Below are positions 35,604 to 47,900 of a stretch of DNA of 64,000 nt, one piece after another (positions within the stretch are counted from its first letter, which is position 1; every line of letters begins with the position of its first letter). The stretch spans positions 22,370,194-22,434,193 of the forward strand of contig CM038703.1 in the NCBI GenBank assembly GCA_021613375.1, read 5' to 3'. The notes beneath the pieces were generated by a model. It was not told where the DNA came from, did no database searches, and was given only the letters and a program-made list of their open reading frames with translations. This DNA comes from Megaleporinus macrocephalus. Taxonomy: Eukaryota > Chordata > Actinopteri > Characiformes > Anostomidae. The position numbers were made by a program, and so were the translations under genes.

Positions 35604-38049
35604 GGTAGAAATGTATATATTTGTGTGTGTGTGTGTATTTCTTGTCAAAAGAGCGCAAGAATTGATGACCCTGCGCTGAGAAGGGGGGTGGGCTCAGAAG
35701 CCTGAGGAAATTAGACAGTTTGTGGACTATATATATATGTTGACAGAGAGCACTGGACGATTAAGAATGGGTTAGCAATGCAACTTTTCAAGTAACACTA
35801 CTGAAAGAAACATGTTACACGTGTTAATAATCTTAAAATAATCTGCTAAGATAAGAACAACTAGTAAACAGGTGCTGTCTTGCTGCTGTGTTGACACAGC
35901 ACTACGGGATGTTTGAGCTTTAAGTGCTCATCTCCACTGTGCAGATCTGACAGAGCACTATTGCATTTCTGTGTGAAACACTCCCACAACTTTAGATGCA
36001 CACAGAAAGTAATGAATTATGTTTCAGAAATTACAGAAAATCTAGTTTTCTTCTTAATAAAATGTTTTGTTCCAGCTTAAATAGTACATTTTATTTAAGC
36101 ACCTAACCGTAGCTGCTGGTGAAAAATAAGTCAATTTTAGCATCTGAATCTTAAACAAGATACCGAACAATTTCATTTTAAGTTGTTAAGATTGCTCTGT
36201 ACATTTTACTCTAAAAGCTTTCTAAAACAATACTTGCAATATCAAAGCTTCCCACAGCAAAAAGAGGGGAACAGAGTCGCAATTCCACCTTAAGCCCGTT
36301 AGCAACCTTTAAGCAGCAGCCATGCTGTATGAATGTATCCTTCTTTTGATGGCAGAAGCAGATCATCTTAAACTGAACTAGACATGTTGCTTCTAAACCA
36401 GCCAACCAGAGCAGAGCTCCTTAAAATATTCACGTGTGCACCAAGAAAGACATCCGCCGTTATCATTCTAGGGCAAAATCACAGGCCGTCAATTGGTGTA
36501 TCTGGGCATTCCCCCCCCAAAGGCATAACCTTCTATGTACATGTCAGAGAACAATTTGAAATGCTAGAAAAATGCAACACATTCCATGACACATTTAATG
36601 TGTTAGAAGAACCAGACATAGACATGGTAACCATATCACAAGCCATTCTGAATTCGGCATATATAAATGTGGCGGTCCAACACTTTCTGAACGTTCAGCA
36701 AATTCTGAACGTGAAGAGGAATTGCACAATAACATCTGTACAAAAGTACCATTTTTGACAACATGCAGAGAGAAAACCTATCATAATGTTGACAATACCT
36801 GAGGTTTGAGGCTGGTTTCACTCGTCCTTGTTGTGCTTTTCCCAGTTTCGGTCCCATTTGTTTCCTCTTCGGCAGATTCAGCCACATCTTTGTTGTCAAC
36901 CTCCTCATCATCATCATCATCATCCTCATCATCATCATCACTTCCAGAGTCCTCAAGCCCAGAGAAGACACTCTCCTCACTGTCTGAGAGGTCCTCGTTC
37001 CCCTCGTCGCTATCATCAAGATGGCTTGCATCATCAGTGTTTTTCTCAAACATAGGGAGCTGTGAAAAAACAGAACACAGACAGTTTACTTTAAGTTTAG
37101 TTTAGGGATGCACAATAGCTCTGGAATCATTTTCTGCATCAGCACACCAGAAAATTACATTTAAACAACACTTATTGATGCATTTATTTGCATGCCTAAT
37201 AAACAAAAAACAACAATAATGGAACACAACAAACACCAAATAACATTTCACTGTAACGATAATCCACAGACCGTTACAGTCATCACTTCTACATTTTATA
37301 AGTATTTGTGTGTTGAATATAAGCCCCCGATCAATGCATCCTTAATGACAATACTTGTTCCTTATTCACTGCATTAGCTCTCAGAAGGACAGACAAAACA
37401 CATACTTTTGCTTTAAGAAATGAAGTTAAGGGGGCGTAAGAGTCCTGGAAGTCTATCTTACAGAGGTTTTGGGTGACATAGAAATCTATGTTAGCTTTGT
37501 AACTCCACTCTAAATCTTAAGATGCAAACCTTGGAGACCAAACATGTCTTGGCCGACTGACCACATTTAGTTTAAGGTTAAAACAGTTTGAGTTTGACTT
37601 TTTAGTCCCCCAATCCTTTAAACTAACTTTTTAGTAAATACAACAAACGCTTAAGCTTGTGTGCTACTGCTAACCCGTCAACACTGACTATCTTGTCCAG
37701 GAATCAAAACGCAACTGTTAGAACTGCAATCATTTGACTTTCTAGCAACTTCTACAAATAGTCGCTCCTGATATCTGCACACCATGTGCACAAACTCAGC
37801 GACTCATGTTGTTGTTAAAAGCTATTAAACCCGCATGTCTTACAGAAACTGAAGGAGCAGCTATGCTGGCTGGCCGAGCACGCATTGCTTAAACAGCTGA
37901 ATTGACTCTCTCTTTTGTAGCCGACCTGTCTCCCAAACCGAGAAAAAAAATCTTCCTACCTGCTCCTCATCCTCCATCACATTTCTTTTCTTCGCTTTAA
38001 CTTTACTCATTGTACCGTTTTGAACTATAACAGTACCAGACTCGGACAT
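28092..38049 (-). CDS. bop1: Bop1 (block of proliferation 1), N-terminal part, 3 exons
   Basis: The coding order on the minus strand is 38049-37960, 37059-36799, 28250-28092: 90 + 261 + 159 nt, or 170 codons, all joined in phase 0. Bop1 is the nucleolar WD-repeat scaffold of the PeBoW complex (Pes1-Bop1-Wdr12), needed for 27S/32S pre-rRNA processing and 60S assembly. This window holds only the acidic N-terminus. SDSEESVFSGLEDSGSD in exon 2 is nearly identical to mammalian BOP1. It is followed by an Asp/Glu run, and exon 3 ends in DEYEQDTSDEE, just before the conserved BOP1NT domain. That domain and the WD repeats lie beyond the left edge. The gene is divergent from hsf1 and hosts scx in its third intron. 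Confidence 0.94.
31880..32290. promoter_or_regulatory. GC-rich non-coding island in bop1 intron 2
   Basis: About 400 bp of high-GC, non-repetitive sequence, with a CG-dense core around 32035-32110. It has no convincing splice sites or domain on either strand. It may be a conserved regulatory element; conservation is untested. Confidence 0.3.
33983..34090. repeat. palindrome: 19-bp perfect arms around AC/AT microsatellite
   Basis: The arm acattacacaactgtatta (33983-34001) is repeated as its exact reverse complement at 34072-34090. Between them lie (AC)n, (AT)n and (GT)n tracts that can also pair with each other. The whole unit can fold as a long hairpin. Confidence 0.9.
34375..34812 (+). pseudogene. 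remnant of a hAT transposase BED zinc-finger region
   Basis: The open frame includes LWECFTQKHNSVVLCQLC, which looks like the start of a BED zinc finger (Trp/aromatic residues followed by C-x2-C). The overlapping frame TSKVVGVFHTETQQC continues the same homology upstream, which indicates a frameshift. There is no catalytic core or full-length transposase. It lies entirely inside the hAT-like element and is not a host gene. Confidence 0.5.
35383..35429. repeat. (CA)n microsatellite
   Basis: About 23 CA units, followed by a short TA run and then the start of a sequence (agggctgcacctaatgatta) resembling another hAT-type end. Confidence 0.9.
35554..35600. repeat. (TA)n microsatellite
   Basis: About 23 TA units inside the hAT-like repeat nest. 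Confidence 0.95.
35795..36005 (-). mobile_element. inverted partial copy of the same hAT-like element
   Basis: The reverse complement closely matches 34500-34740 of the neighbouring element. Shared blocks include catctaaagttgtgggagtg, gcaagacagcacctgtttac and tagcagattattttaagatt. No terminal repeat is visible, so it is a fragment in the opposite orientation about 1.2 kb away. Confidence 0.85.
36799..37059 (-). CDS. bop1: bop1 coding exon 2
   Basis: 87 codons in phase 0, running from LPMFEKNTDD to the end ETSLKPQ. The acceptor (minus) is TTTTTTCACAG and the donor is GTATTG. It carries the family signature SDSEESVFSGLEDSGSD and a long Asp/Glu run encoded by a GAT/GAC/GAG-rich stretch (36903-36950). 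The run is a potential site of length polymorphism. Ser-rich and His-rich frames on the opposite strand are shadows. Confidence 0.95.
37060..37959 (-). other. bop1: bop1 intron 1
   Basis: A 900-bp phase 0 intron, AT-rich. Nothing else was recognised in it. Confidence 0.85.
37960..38049 (-). CDS. bop1: bop1 coding exon 1
   Basis: 30 codons, starting MSESGTVIVQ and ending MEDEEQ before the donor GTAGGA. A Lys/Arg-rich patch (KVKAKKR) is a likely nuclear/nucleolar signal. The start is the first in-frame ATG after the divergent promoter, and the exon joins exon 2 in frame. Confidence 0.9.
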
Positions 38050-38134
38050 GCTGGACGCGGAGCTGCGACCATGTGGGTTTGGATTACGTCAAAGGTCAAG
38101 GGTTGAACGCATGCTCGTCTTTTTTGAAAACTAT

Positions 38135-38255
38135 GGCTGCGTCCGGAACCGCATACTACCGCACTAAATAGTGTGTAAAAATAGTACACCACACACAGAA
38201 GTCCATTAATTAGCGTACCATATGTAGTATAGTAGTACGTGGTTTGGGATGCAGC
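38135..38255. mobile_element. candidate MITE in the bop1/hsf1 promoter (about 120 bp)
   Basis: It begins ggctgcgtccggaacc and ends ggtttgggatgcagc, an imperfect inverted pair of about 14 bp, with an AT-rich core of agtatag/tagtac motifs. It resembles short non-autonomous DNA elements of fish. Family and target duplication were not determined. Confidence 0.4.
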
Positions 38256-38298
38256 TTAGTTTGCGTCTGAAATATGCAGCTTAGTATGCGTCTGAAAT
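38249..38298. repeat. 25-bp tandem duplication (24/25 identical)
   Basis: The unit atgcagcttagt-t/a-tgcgtctgaaat occurs twice head to tail, overlapping the right end of the candidate MITE. Confidence 0.85.
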
Positions 38299-38951
38299 AT
38301 TTGTAATAAACACATGTAGTTAATTTTTTTATTTTAAGGGCTCTTGTTCGCATTTTATTTTAGTTTTTACGATAAGATAAAAGGGTCAGAGGAAAAAAAT
38401 TGATCTACATAAAAGAACGAGGAACCTTTAACAGTAATAATTCTCACTGACGGCGGCTGACCATAATATATTAGCTTACTTGTGTTTTTGTTTGGCTTTT
38501 TTTGGATTGGTTGTTTATTTGTTTTTGCTATTATTCATTTTTTATTTATATTTTTCGGTAAAGGCTCTTAAATGACGTCACGCAATGGCAGCTACCATGC
38601 GCCTTTGCGGCAGTTGTTCCTACGCAGTTTGTTGTAGAAATGTCGACATGGTGGAAATTTCCACTGTTTTTGCTTAACGACAACACGTTAAGGGAGATAC
38701 CTAAGCTGACTATTTTGCCGTGGCCGAGGACACGAAACGTTGAGGAAGGGAGACAGGGTGCAGCTGACGGCCGAACCGCGCTGCCATGCGGATTCTAGTT
38801 TAGTTAAGTGCTCTTCTTCGCTAGCGGGTGTAGCTAGCTGGCTAGCGGACTAGCGGACTAGCTAAGGCTGCTGGCTAAACGACTCCAACCAGCCTCCTAA
38901 TCTTTTCGCAGCGTCTGAAGAAACAGGAAACGCTTTTTTCTTATTACGGAC

Positions 38952-39077
38952 ATGGAATTCCACAGCGTTGGCTCTGGTGGACTGTTGGTGACCAGCAGCA
39001 ACGTGCCTGCTTTTCTCACCAAACTTTGGACGCTCGTGGAGGATCCAGAGACCGACCCTCTGATCTGCTGGAGCCCC
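38952..39077 (+). CDS. hsf1: hsf1 exon 1
   Basis: 42 codons (residues 1-42), phase 0 end, donor GTAAGC. It starts the DNA-binding domain ([19 protein letters not shown]). The ATG has a good context (gacATGG). Confidence 0.96.
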
Positions 39078-42000
39078 GTAAGCTGAGCGCACTCGCAGCT
39101 GCCTAGCGCAGCCTAGTTAACCGACTTAGCTAACGGTCGCGTTTAAAGTCACCGAAGTGTGATTTAAATACTGGGTTTACTAACTATCGATTGAATAACT
39201 AATATAGTTATTATCCATCCTTTTATTTTAAACACGAAGCTCGTTCATAGCTGTAGCTTCTTGGAATTTGGTTTGTCAGTTAAGCCCTGCTGTAGGGGTT
39301 GGGCAAACTTGTCAGTAGAAACAGAAAGTGCGCTGTAATGTTAGGTTGCTGTTTTACCGCTGTGTAGGTCCCAACAGAAAAGCTGACTCTTAAGTTAAAT
39401 AAAGAAATGTTTTATTGGCCCGAGTCACAGCCAGTGCGTGCTTCAGCCTCACATTAGAATGAAGTAACTGCGAGCAGTGTTTAGACGGTGTCCTTATATA
39501 GGCCTGGGCCCTTTAGCGTGTCTTTAACTAATGGAGATTTGTGGTGGTCAGATAGTCGCAAGTCAGGTCATGGTGACCTGGCATGGCCCGTGGTCAGTAA
39601 TGCAGATATGCATGCACATTAAATTATTAGTAAACAGCAATATATATAACTTTAACCAAAAATGGAAAGTATCTCCTTTTTTAAAAAAGTGAACGAAGTA
39701 CAATTGAGTATGTTTTAGACTATATTGATAAACAATTTAGTAATGAGAAATTATACCGTTTTCTTAGATGTCAGTGTCCCTGGTGCCGCACTTCACTTCA
39801 GTAGCTTGTAGGCATAATGTTTTTTGGATCTATTAGTAATCATGTGAATAGCCTAAACCCATGTTTTCTTCTCTATTCTCTAGTTTAACACACAACTTAT
39901 TTCTGTTATAAAAAATTTGTTAGCGGTCAAGTTGGAGACATAAAATGGACATTCAGAATGTTTAAAACTAAGTGTGTCTGCTGTGTCATGAGTGTTAAAT
40001 AAGTGATATTTGTTATGGTAATGCAGTTAAGTGCTCACATGCATTTTTTGTGGGACCAATTTATAAGATCTTAAAAATGGAACTGAATCAAAATTATGTC
40101 GGTGTATCTTGTTGTTTTGGTGGAGTCTAGTTTTGTTTGTTTGTTTTTAAACTTCTAGTTGCTCACTTTAGTCTTTCTCACAGTTGATGATGGATTGCAT
40201 CGTTGGCTGATCTGATGTAATGACCACTTAATAGGCATCCACAAAGGGCTTTACTGAACATGTAAAAGGAGCTATTTAGGTTTGGTACATTTCCCTCTAA
40301 CAATTTAAGGCAAATGATTTCATTTTATATTACAGCATTGACTGCACATTTTTTTGGCAAGTGTAATACTGAATCTTGTAGTACTGAATCTTCTTGCTGT
40401 AGTATTGTTGGTGCACTACAGCCAGATGTTTTTAAAATAATATTTTTAATACTGTTTTTATTTCTCTTTTGTATTGTAGCATGGCAACAGCTTCCATGTG
40501 TTTGACCAGGGCAGATTCTCCAAAGAGGTCCTTCCTAAGTACTTCAAGCACAATAACATGGCCAGTTTTGTTCGACAGCTCAACATGTGTAAGCTTTTGT
40601 TGTTGTTGTTGTTGTGTGTTTGTGATAAATAGACCAGTGAAATGTCTTCTCCTGTTACACTACCATCATGCGGATTGGAGTGTTGTTCTTTTTTTGTTTG
40701 TTTGTTCGTTTGAGCATCAACAAATTATGTTGACTTTACCTTAGCCTCACACAGATTCCACGCATGAACAGCCCTGTTGTGAACCTTAAGAAGATTAGTA
40801 ATACATTGCTGTTTTACACAAAACAACTATTAACTTTTGCAATATGTTTAATGAATGATGTTATGAACCACTTCGATGCAAGCTGTTTGTTGTCTTTTGA
40901 TAGATGGCTTCCGCAAAGTAGTCCACATTGAGCAGGGTGGATTGGTGAAGCCTGAGAAAGATGACACAGAGTTCCAGCATCCTTTCTTTGTTCGTGGACA
41001 GGAGCATTTGCTGGAGAACATTAAGAGGAAGGTGACCACAGTAAGTGCTGGTTTATTACTCTTTTCTTTTACTGGATTATGTAGTAAAATGGCAGTTTAT
41101 GGTGAAGAACACACTTTGTAAAAGGTAAGCTAGTTGCTACATTTTATTAAAGTATATGCCTAACAGTACTGAAAGAGAACATTTTAGAAATTAAGCCATC
41201 AAGGGGGATTAGTCCTTTGGGAATGAGATGGTTTAGCACAGTTGGATTTACTGCAAGTAGCTTTCATAGCTCCCTGAGAAAATTTGTCTTGTTAAGCTGT
41301 TAATTTAATTTGAAGTGAATTGGCATCACTGAATGAGTCAGTTGGACATGCTTTTTATAGCTTTGTAAATACTATTGCCAGACATTCTCACTGGCCATGG
41401 ATAATACACTGGTTTAAAGTTTTTAGCGCACATAATAAAAATATGGAGTACACTTAAATATTGGGACCAGTGTGTCGTTGCAAACGACATGAGAAACTTC
41501 AAAATTATCTGGATTTACAAAAAAATCCAAATTAATATTTTTCAAAATGTGATCTGAGCCTATGCTGAGGTTATATGCACTAATCAAAGATCAGCATTCC
41601 TAAATTGAGATGCTTCATAAATTATAGTCTTCATCTAAGTCATTATAACACAAAAATAGGTCTAACAAATATCTCGCAGCATTTGCAGTGCCTGTTGTTA
41701 ATCTAATCCAGAACATTGATAGAAAGTACATAAAACTTTGTTTGGTAGTTAATATAAACTCCCTATTTGGCACTAACATTAACAGATATGTTTTGTACTT
41801 GCTGAATGTTGTTTGCTAGAAGGTCCATTGTGTCCAAAAGTATCCAGACACCCTTTTTAATTAGTACTAAACATGAGTCTATGGTCACCATGCGAAACAT
41901 CAACTAGATTATAAATGATATATAAATATTTATATTATATATAAAATATTATAAAACATCTTAGCTTTGGGATCTGGAGCACTGGAACTCTGTTCTCTGA

Positions 42001-44926
42001 AGTGATGGAGCTTCATGTAATACCTGGAGAGTAACATATCACTGTGATGAAAAATTAAACTTTAATATGTGACAGCAGACCGTTCTTGTAACACTGTCTA
42101 ACATCTGGGTTATCTTTAGAAAACTTTTTTTTTCCCTTTTTTCCCTCTTCATTCTCACAAGAACTCTTGTGCACACAAGTCTTGGGCTCACAGCAACTCT
42201 TGTGCAATATTTATGCATTTTGCCAACTTTCCTTCTAAAGAACTATAAATCTCATTTGATAAAGTAATATTGAACTTATCATACTTTTGTAAAACGCTAA
42301 CTGAAATTGTGACCTGGCAATTTAGCCCACGCAGGACCCCCAAGGTCAGTTTGTTTTTAAACTGGTGTTGATTGTTTAAACGATTCATTAATTGGAGATA
42401 TTTTAAAAAGCTCTTTGTGTTCTTTGCCTGTGTTATTTATGTCTTGGATGTATTTGTTATAGATATTCAGTTCCCACTAAGATGACATTATGCTATATCA
42501 TCAATCTGATAAGTTAATTAGGCCTGGTGTAGCCCTCTTGCTTTGACTGTGGCCCAGATTGAGCTAATCTCAAGGGCTCTGGGTGTCTGCCAGCCAGGGT
42601 TATGTGGATTAGGGCCCAGAAGATGGTAATCTGGCATTGTCTGACCCTTAGATGCAGGCCTTTTCCGCTGCTCAGATTTTTACAGCCTTTTCCATTTGCT
42701 GCCCCTGGCCAACTGACCAGTTCAGAGTGAAATCAAACCCAAACCCTGAGTGAATGCTTTCCACTGTCCCCCCACCCACCCCTTACACCCACCTCTGAGT
42801 TCAGGACAAGGCCATTGGCTTTACACGAATCTACACACACCCCTCTCTTGACAGTTTCATGGTGTTCATCCTCAGGTGTCAAATATTAAGCACGAGGACC
42901 TCAAGCTGAGCACAGAAGACGTGACAAAGATGATCTCAGATGTGCAGCACATGAAGGGAAAGCAGGAGTCCATGGATTCTAAAATCTGCACCCTCAAGCA
43001 GTAAGTCAAGCTCTGTTTGACTGGTGGTTTTCAAGCTCTTGAAGTTTCAGTATGTTTGTATTTTAATCCTACTGGAAGATGGCCCGCTGCAAGGCTGTCT
43101 GAGTGGAGAAACTGGTAGAAAAAAAAATCGATGACTTGCATAATCTCTTCCCCTGTAGTTCTTCAGAATCGTAGATTTTTTTTCTTTCTTTCCTTGGTAT
43201 TGTTTTCAATTGTAGGGTGTTCAACTAACATGACAAATTATTTGAAAGACTAATCATGCGTATAAAACACTAAAACAAATTTATATTTCTTTCTCTTTTT
43301 GACACACATGCACTTCCCTCTCCTCCTGCCCCCAACCACACACAGCTATAGGCAGAGCAGGAGTGGCTTCCACGCTAAGGCTGAGAAAAGCCTGTTTATT
43401 TTAAGCTCCAGATTAGAAGCGGAGTTCATTCAGACAGAAATACACACACAGACACGTGATAGTATATCTGGCATAGGCCTGTTTCTGATCCATTATTAAA
43501 AAGTGACCTGATCGGTTGAGCTGTTCACCTGTAGAGACTTCAGACAAGCCAGCCTCAGTGTGCAAATCTGTAGTGTAGTTTTACCATGTAGGACTGTCAG
43601 CAGAGATGTTTGTTTGTAGTGTTGGTGTTAGCTGTTTTCTTTTCTGTTTGTTTTAGAAATCAGACAGAGCAACGGGTTTTAACTTTGTTAGCCATTTAAC
43701 ATCAAATGCAGTGATTAGTGGATTATCTCTAAATGGTTCAGCCATTGGGGCATAAGCACACTGGCAACAATTCGGTAATGTTTTACTGTTTAGCCCGCCT
43801 TAGTCACTTTCCTAAAACAGACAAGCTCCCTCACGCAAGTGAGATATGGTTCACCAGCTGCAAGTTAGATCTTCAGTGCATGTCAGAGTGCACATCATTA
43901 AGACATCCCTTCCTCTGACGTACAGCGCAGCTGCATTGCAGTGTCATTTTTGTTGTGGACTCTGGCCGTGGTTTGGAACACAAGGTTTCAGGGCAGTCCG
44001 GGGCTCCACCATGTCGTTGAGACGATGAAACACAGACGGGGTTTTGCAGATGAGCTCATTCATATCTGTCTGTCAACAGTGCATGGTGGCCTTTACCCTC
44101 ACCATTGTTCTGTGCTTACGAGAGTTTGTGTAAAATTTGGTGTTGGGTTTTGTAGATGTTCAAGGAGATTTTCTTTCCCTCTTCACTCTTTTTACGTCTG
44201 CCAGAAATGCACAAATAAGTTCATGCCATTCCATATATGCTAAGTACTTGTGGAAAATCTGTTTTATCCAGTACACTGGTAGAAATTCTTTCTCAGGTAT
44301 GACATTTGTCACAGTTGTTGGACCGGTATGCATTTAGCTGAATAGCTGGAATCGCAAGAAATGTTTGTTATGTTTCAATTGAAAATGAAAATGGAGTAGA
44401 CTCTCAATCACCTCCTGCTGTCCATTGCAATTTAAGTAGTCGACTTTGTTTTCAAATTAGCCTTAGCCTAGCATGGTCACCGTGCTAGTGCTACCGTTTA
44501 CTTTTGTGCAGCCTGAAAGGAGCCACCTAGCTTAAACAGCTGCTTCAGACTATGTTCTTGCTGTTTGTTTGTGCAACTGAAGCAAGAATGACTGTAATAT
44601 TGTTCAAGTTCAAGCAGTGTGTTGTGGTTGGAGGTCTACAGGAGTGTGTGGGACACATGTATGTTAGCAATAATTAGGTTTAGTTAATTAGCTAGAAGAT
44701 GGTGTGTGTTAGTGTGTTAGGGGTGTAAGAAAACATCAATAGAGCTAAGTATAGCAATATTAATTTGGTGGTGCTGTATGGATTTTTTTAAATTAATAGT
44801 TTACATGCAAAGATTTGTGGTAGTCAGCTGTTCATTTTGTGTTGTTATTTTTAACACAATTAGCATTTATTTTAGCATTAGCAAATGTATGCATGTGATG
44901 GTGTTTTTATCCCTGTATTGTAAGTG

Positions 44927-44973
<47 letters not shown>

Positions 44974-47900
44974 GGGGTTGTGGTCAGAAGTTACATATTC
45001 TTATGGCCATGAATGTCATGCCAATATTCAGACTTGTGTGTTTCTAGAGCAGATGTACAAGAACATTTCTAAAAACTTGATGTTAGCCTAGTTTACAAAC
45101 TTCGATGTGTACATGGAGTCATTCAAAGAAGCCCAGATGGTTTGAGGTTTTCTAATTAAGGTGCTCTCGCTGTTCCATTCACTTTTTTGGCAATGCTTTT
45201 TTTCCAATGGTGGTAAATTAGCCCTAGAGCATTTAGCTACCTCCACCATGCTTAACAGTTCTTACGCTGTTTCAGCTGTCTCTTCTACGACCATAAGACC
45301 TTCCTTCAGAATTTTTTTTTTTTTCCTTTGTCCATGTGATCAGCTGCAAGCTATAGTTGTGCTTTAAGGGGTTATTTGGACCAGCGGCTTCCTTCTGGAA
45401 CATCAACCTCTCAGTCCATGGCAGTGAAACACTTGTTTCACTGTAGACAATGGGATTTCATACGCTTCCAGTTTATTTCAGGCCTGTGCTTTGGTGGATC
45501 TTGGGGGGTGTTCCAACCAGAGTCCTCTCAGAACCACCCACCCACTAAATTTAAAGCTTGTGCACCAAATGGTGTTTTTCTTTTTCTTTATAAATGTATG
45601 TATAGATGTGTAAATGTACACACATTCTGCTCCCACAAACAGTGTGATAAGGCTTTATGGGTTTGCTTTTCCAGCCAAAATGAAAACTATACCAAATATG
45701 ACTGTGCTGTATGTAGCTACACTGAATTTGTGACTGTAATATGCCATTGATTTTCAGCAACTAAATATATTGACAATTATCAATACATGTATCCAGATTG
45801 ATCTGTTTTCAGACCTGCGTCTCTGCGCTAGTCCTTTTATGCAACCCATAGTTCACTCTGGGCTAAGCAGAAGGGGAAGGGCGTGAGGGTCCTCTGGTGG
45901 GAGATTTGGTAGAGCTCTGATCCCCCGCCTGCATAGAAGAATCCACACCTGCCCCAATAAAGTCCGCTGCTGGCCCCTCATAGGGAGTAGGGGCAGAGGG
46001 CTCAGGAGAGGGCTAAAAGAGCAGGCTCTTCCCTCTCCATGCTTTTTTACAGGCCCTCTCCACCACTTTACAGGACAGCAGAGTCCTCTGCTCAGCTCCA
46101 TAAAGGCAGATGAAGAATCTTGCCCACTGGGAGTCCACTTCTTCACTCTTATCACCTCAGCAGTGCTCTTTTGCATTGACTGAAACCACAGAGCACCGTA
46201 CTGTTCTTTTAGAGTTCCTGGTCCAAATCAGTTTTACATTTGTGCTTAGTCTTTGCTTTGTCTTTCAATTTAGTTCTGAAATAAGGTGAAGAAACTCTCC
46301 ATTCTTTTTCAATTCCAAAACACTATTTACCATCCAGTTGGTATACAGTTTGATCCATAAATATTTGAACACCAACAAATCTGTTTTAGCTGCCTGGCAC
46401 AGAATTGGAATAAATTATGAATATGAGTTCACGGTGTAGACTTTCAGCTTTAATTGGAGTGTATTTACATCCAAATCAGGAGAACGGTAAGGAGTTACTA
46501 AAATTTCTGTACGTTGCCCCCTCATTTGGGGGCTCAGAAATAATTAAACAAACTAACAATCATAAATTCAATTGTATTTTTAAATTCTAAACTCTTTGCA
46601 GTCAATGACTGCCTGATGTGTCAAAGCTGTAAACATAGCAATATGCTGCAATCCCTTCTCTGTGACGCTCTCAGGCCTTTACTTCAGCTGTCTTCCATTC
46701 TTGCTTGTTCTTGGGGCATTTTTCCTTCATTATGAAATGCATACCTGGTTGGATTGAGGTCAGGTTTACTTGGTCATTGTATATTATTTCTCTTCTTTGC
46801 AAAAGAGGAGCGTAGTATGCTTCAGGTTATCTGCAGCTAATATAGCTGTATACACTGCAGAATTAATCCTTCTGTTTTTGTCAGCAATTACATAATAAAT
46901 AAATACAAGGAGACCAGATCCATGGGATAATATTACCTCCAGATGAGGTGGTTCGCTTTGGATCATGACTTGAGTGGACGGAGGAGTCGAAGAAATTCAC
47001 TTGTGATGTTAAAGCCCTGAGTGTTTATCAAGGCGTCGCTTTGGCAAAAGCATAGGTCTATCCCACAGCCAGTGAGACTGATAAGGCTGGGAAGCAAGGC
47101 CTGGTTTGCTGATATCTTGAAATTTACAAAAGAGAAAGAATTTAAAAGTCAGCCGGTTTGCTGACAATGTTTTTGGTCTTAGTAGTATAGTATTGTTTTG
47201 TTTGAGACCTTGTGATACTGCACTTGATATTGCAGTAAAGCTCTTGTGTCTTGACAATCCTTCAAGCAACACCACCACTTCCAAAAAGCCCTAGCAAAGC
47301 CTAACATGATTGTGTCTGTTTGTGATCAATGTTGAAGGGTGTTCTCCCAGGTTGACAGTATTTAGTTTTTTTTTTTGTTTTTTTTTGTTGTTTCTTTGAC
47401 TTGAACATTCTGAAGACATCTGTTGACATTAGAATATAGCATGTGCTGAGCCTACCACTTCATTATAGGTGAATTGTGTATCTGGCTTCTCTAGGGCCAT
47501 GGAGAGATGAAGTGCTATATATCTCAATTTCCATGCATCAAAATTGTTTGATATCCACCTATGTGCTATGCTCTAGTGATATAAGCTGTGTGTCAGGGGC
47601 CATGTGCACTCACTTAAAGCAGCTTTAACAGTCTCAAGGGAGTTGATCCAGAAGTGCTCCAGGCTGCTGTAAAACTGGAATAAACAAGGGCAGCTTAGAT
47701 CTTTTAATGGTCATTACCTTGACAGAATAATTCCCCTAGGAATGTCTCATCTTGTACACGTCACAAAAAATGGTCAGACCAGAGTTTGACACTTGCCCTA
47801 CAGCTTAGTCATTGCTAGTCTTGTTGTCTGAGCTTTACTCTGTTACATTCACGCTAGGTTGTGTTTAGGCCCTTATCATTTTCCTCATATGTGACACAGA

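Larger units (their letters stand above)
28251..36798 (-). other. bop1: bop1 intron 2
   Basis: An 8.5 kb phase 0 intron. The 28.5-29.2 and 31.6-32.3 kb stretches are GC-richer and non-repetitive. The 33.8-36.0 kb stretch is filled with nested hAT-like sequences and long (CA)n and (TA)n tracts. No extra coding exon was recognised. Confidence 0.85.
38050..38951. promoter_or_regulatory. bidirectional bop1/hsf1 promoter
   Basis: The two start codons are 902 bp apart and point away from each other, the arrangement known for mammalian Bop1/Hsf1. Visible motifs are a perfect CRE TGACGTCA (38573-38580), an inverted CCAAT box (GATTGG, 38505-38510), a TACGTCA half-CRE (38085-38091) and an AGGTCA half-site beside it on the bop1 side. 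There is also a GC-rich leader before hsf1 with repeated GCTAGC/AGCGGACT motifs (about 38818-38880). No TATA box is evident for either gene. The 38135-38300 section is repeat-derived. Confidence 0.7.

Noticed and set aside
36806..37105. Ser-rich and His-rich open frames on the plus strand
   Set aside because: They are the antisense reading of the Asp/Glu-coding bop1 exon 2, which is confirmed by homology and splicing.
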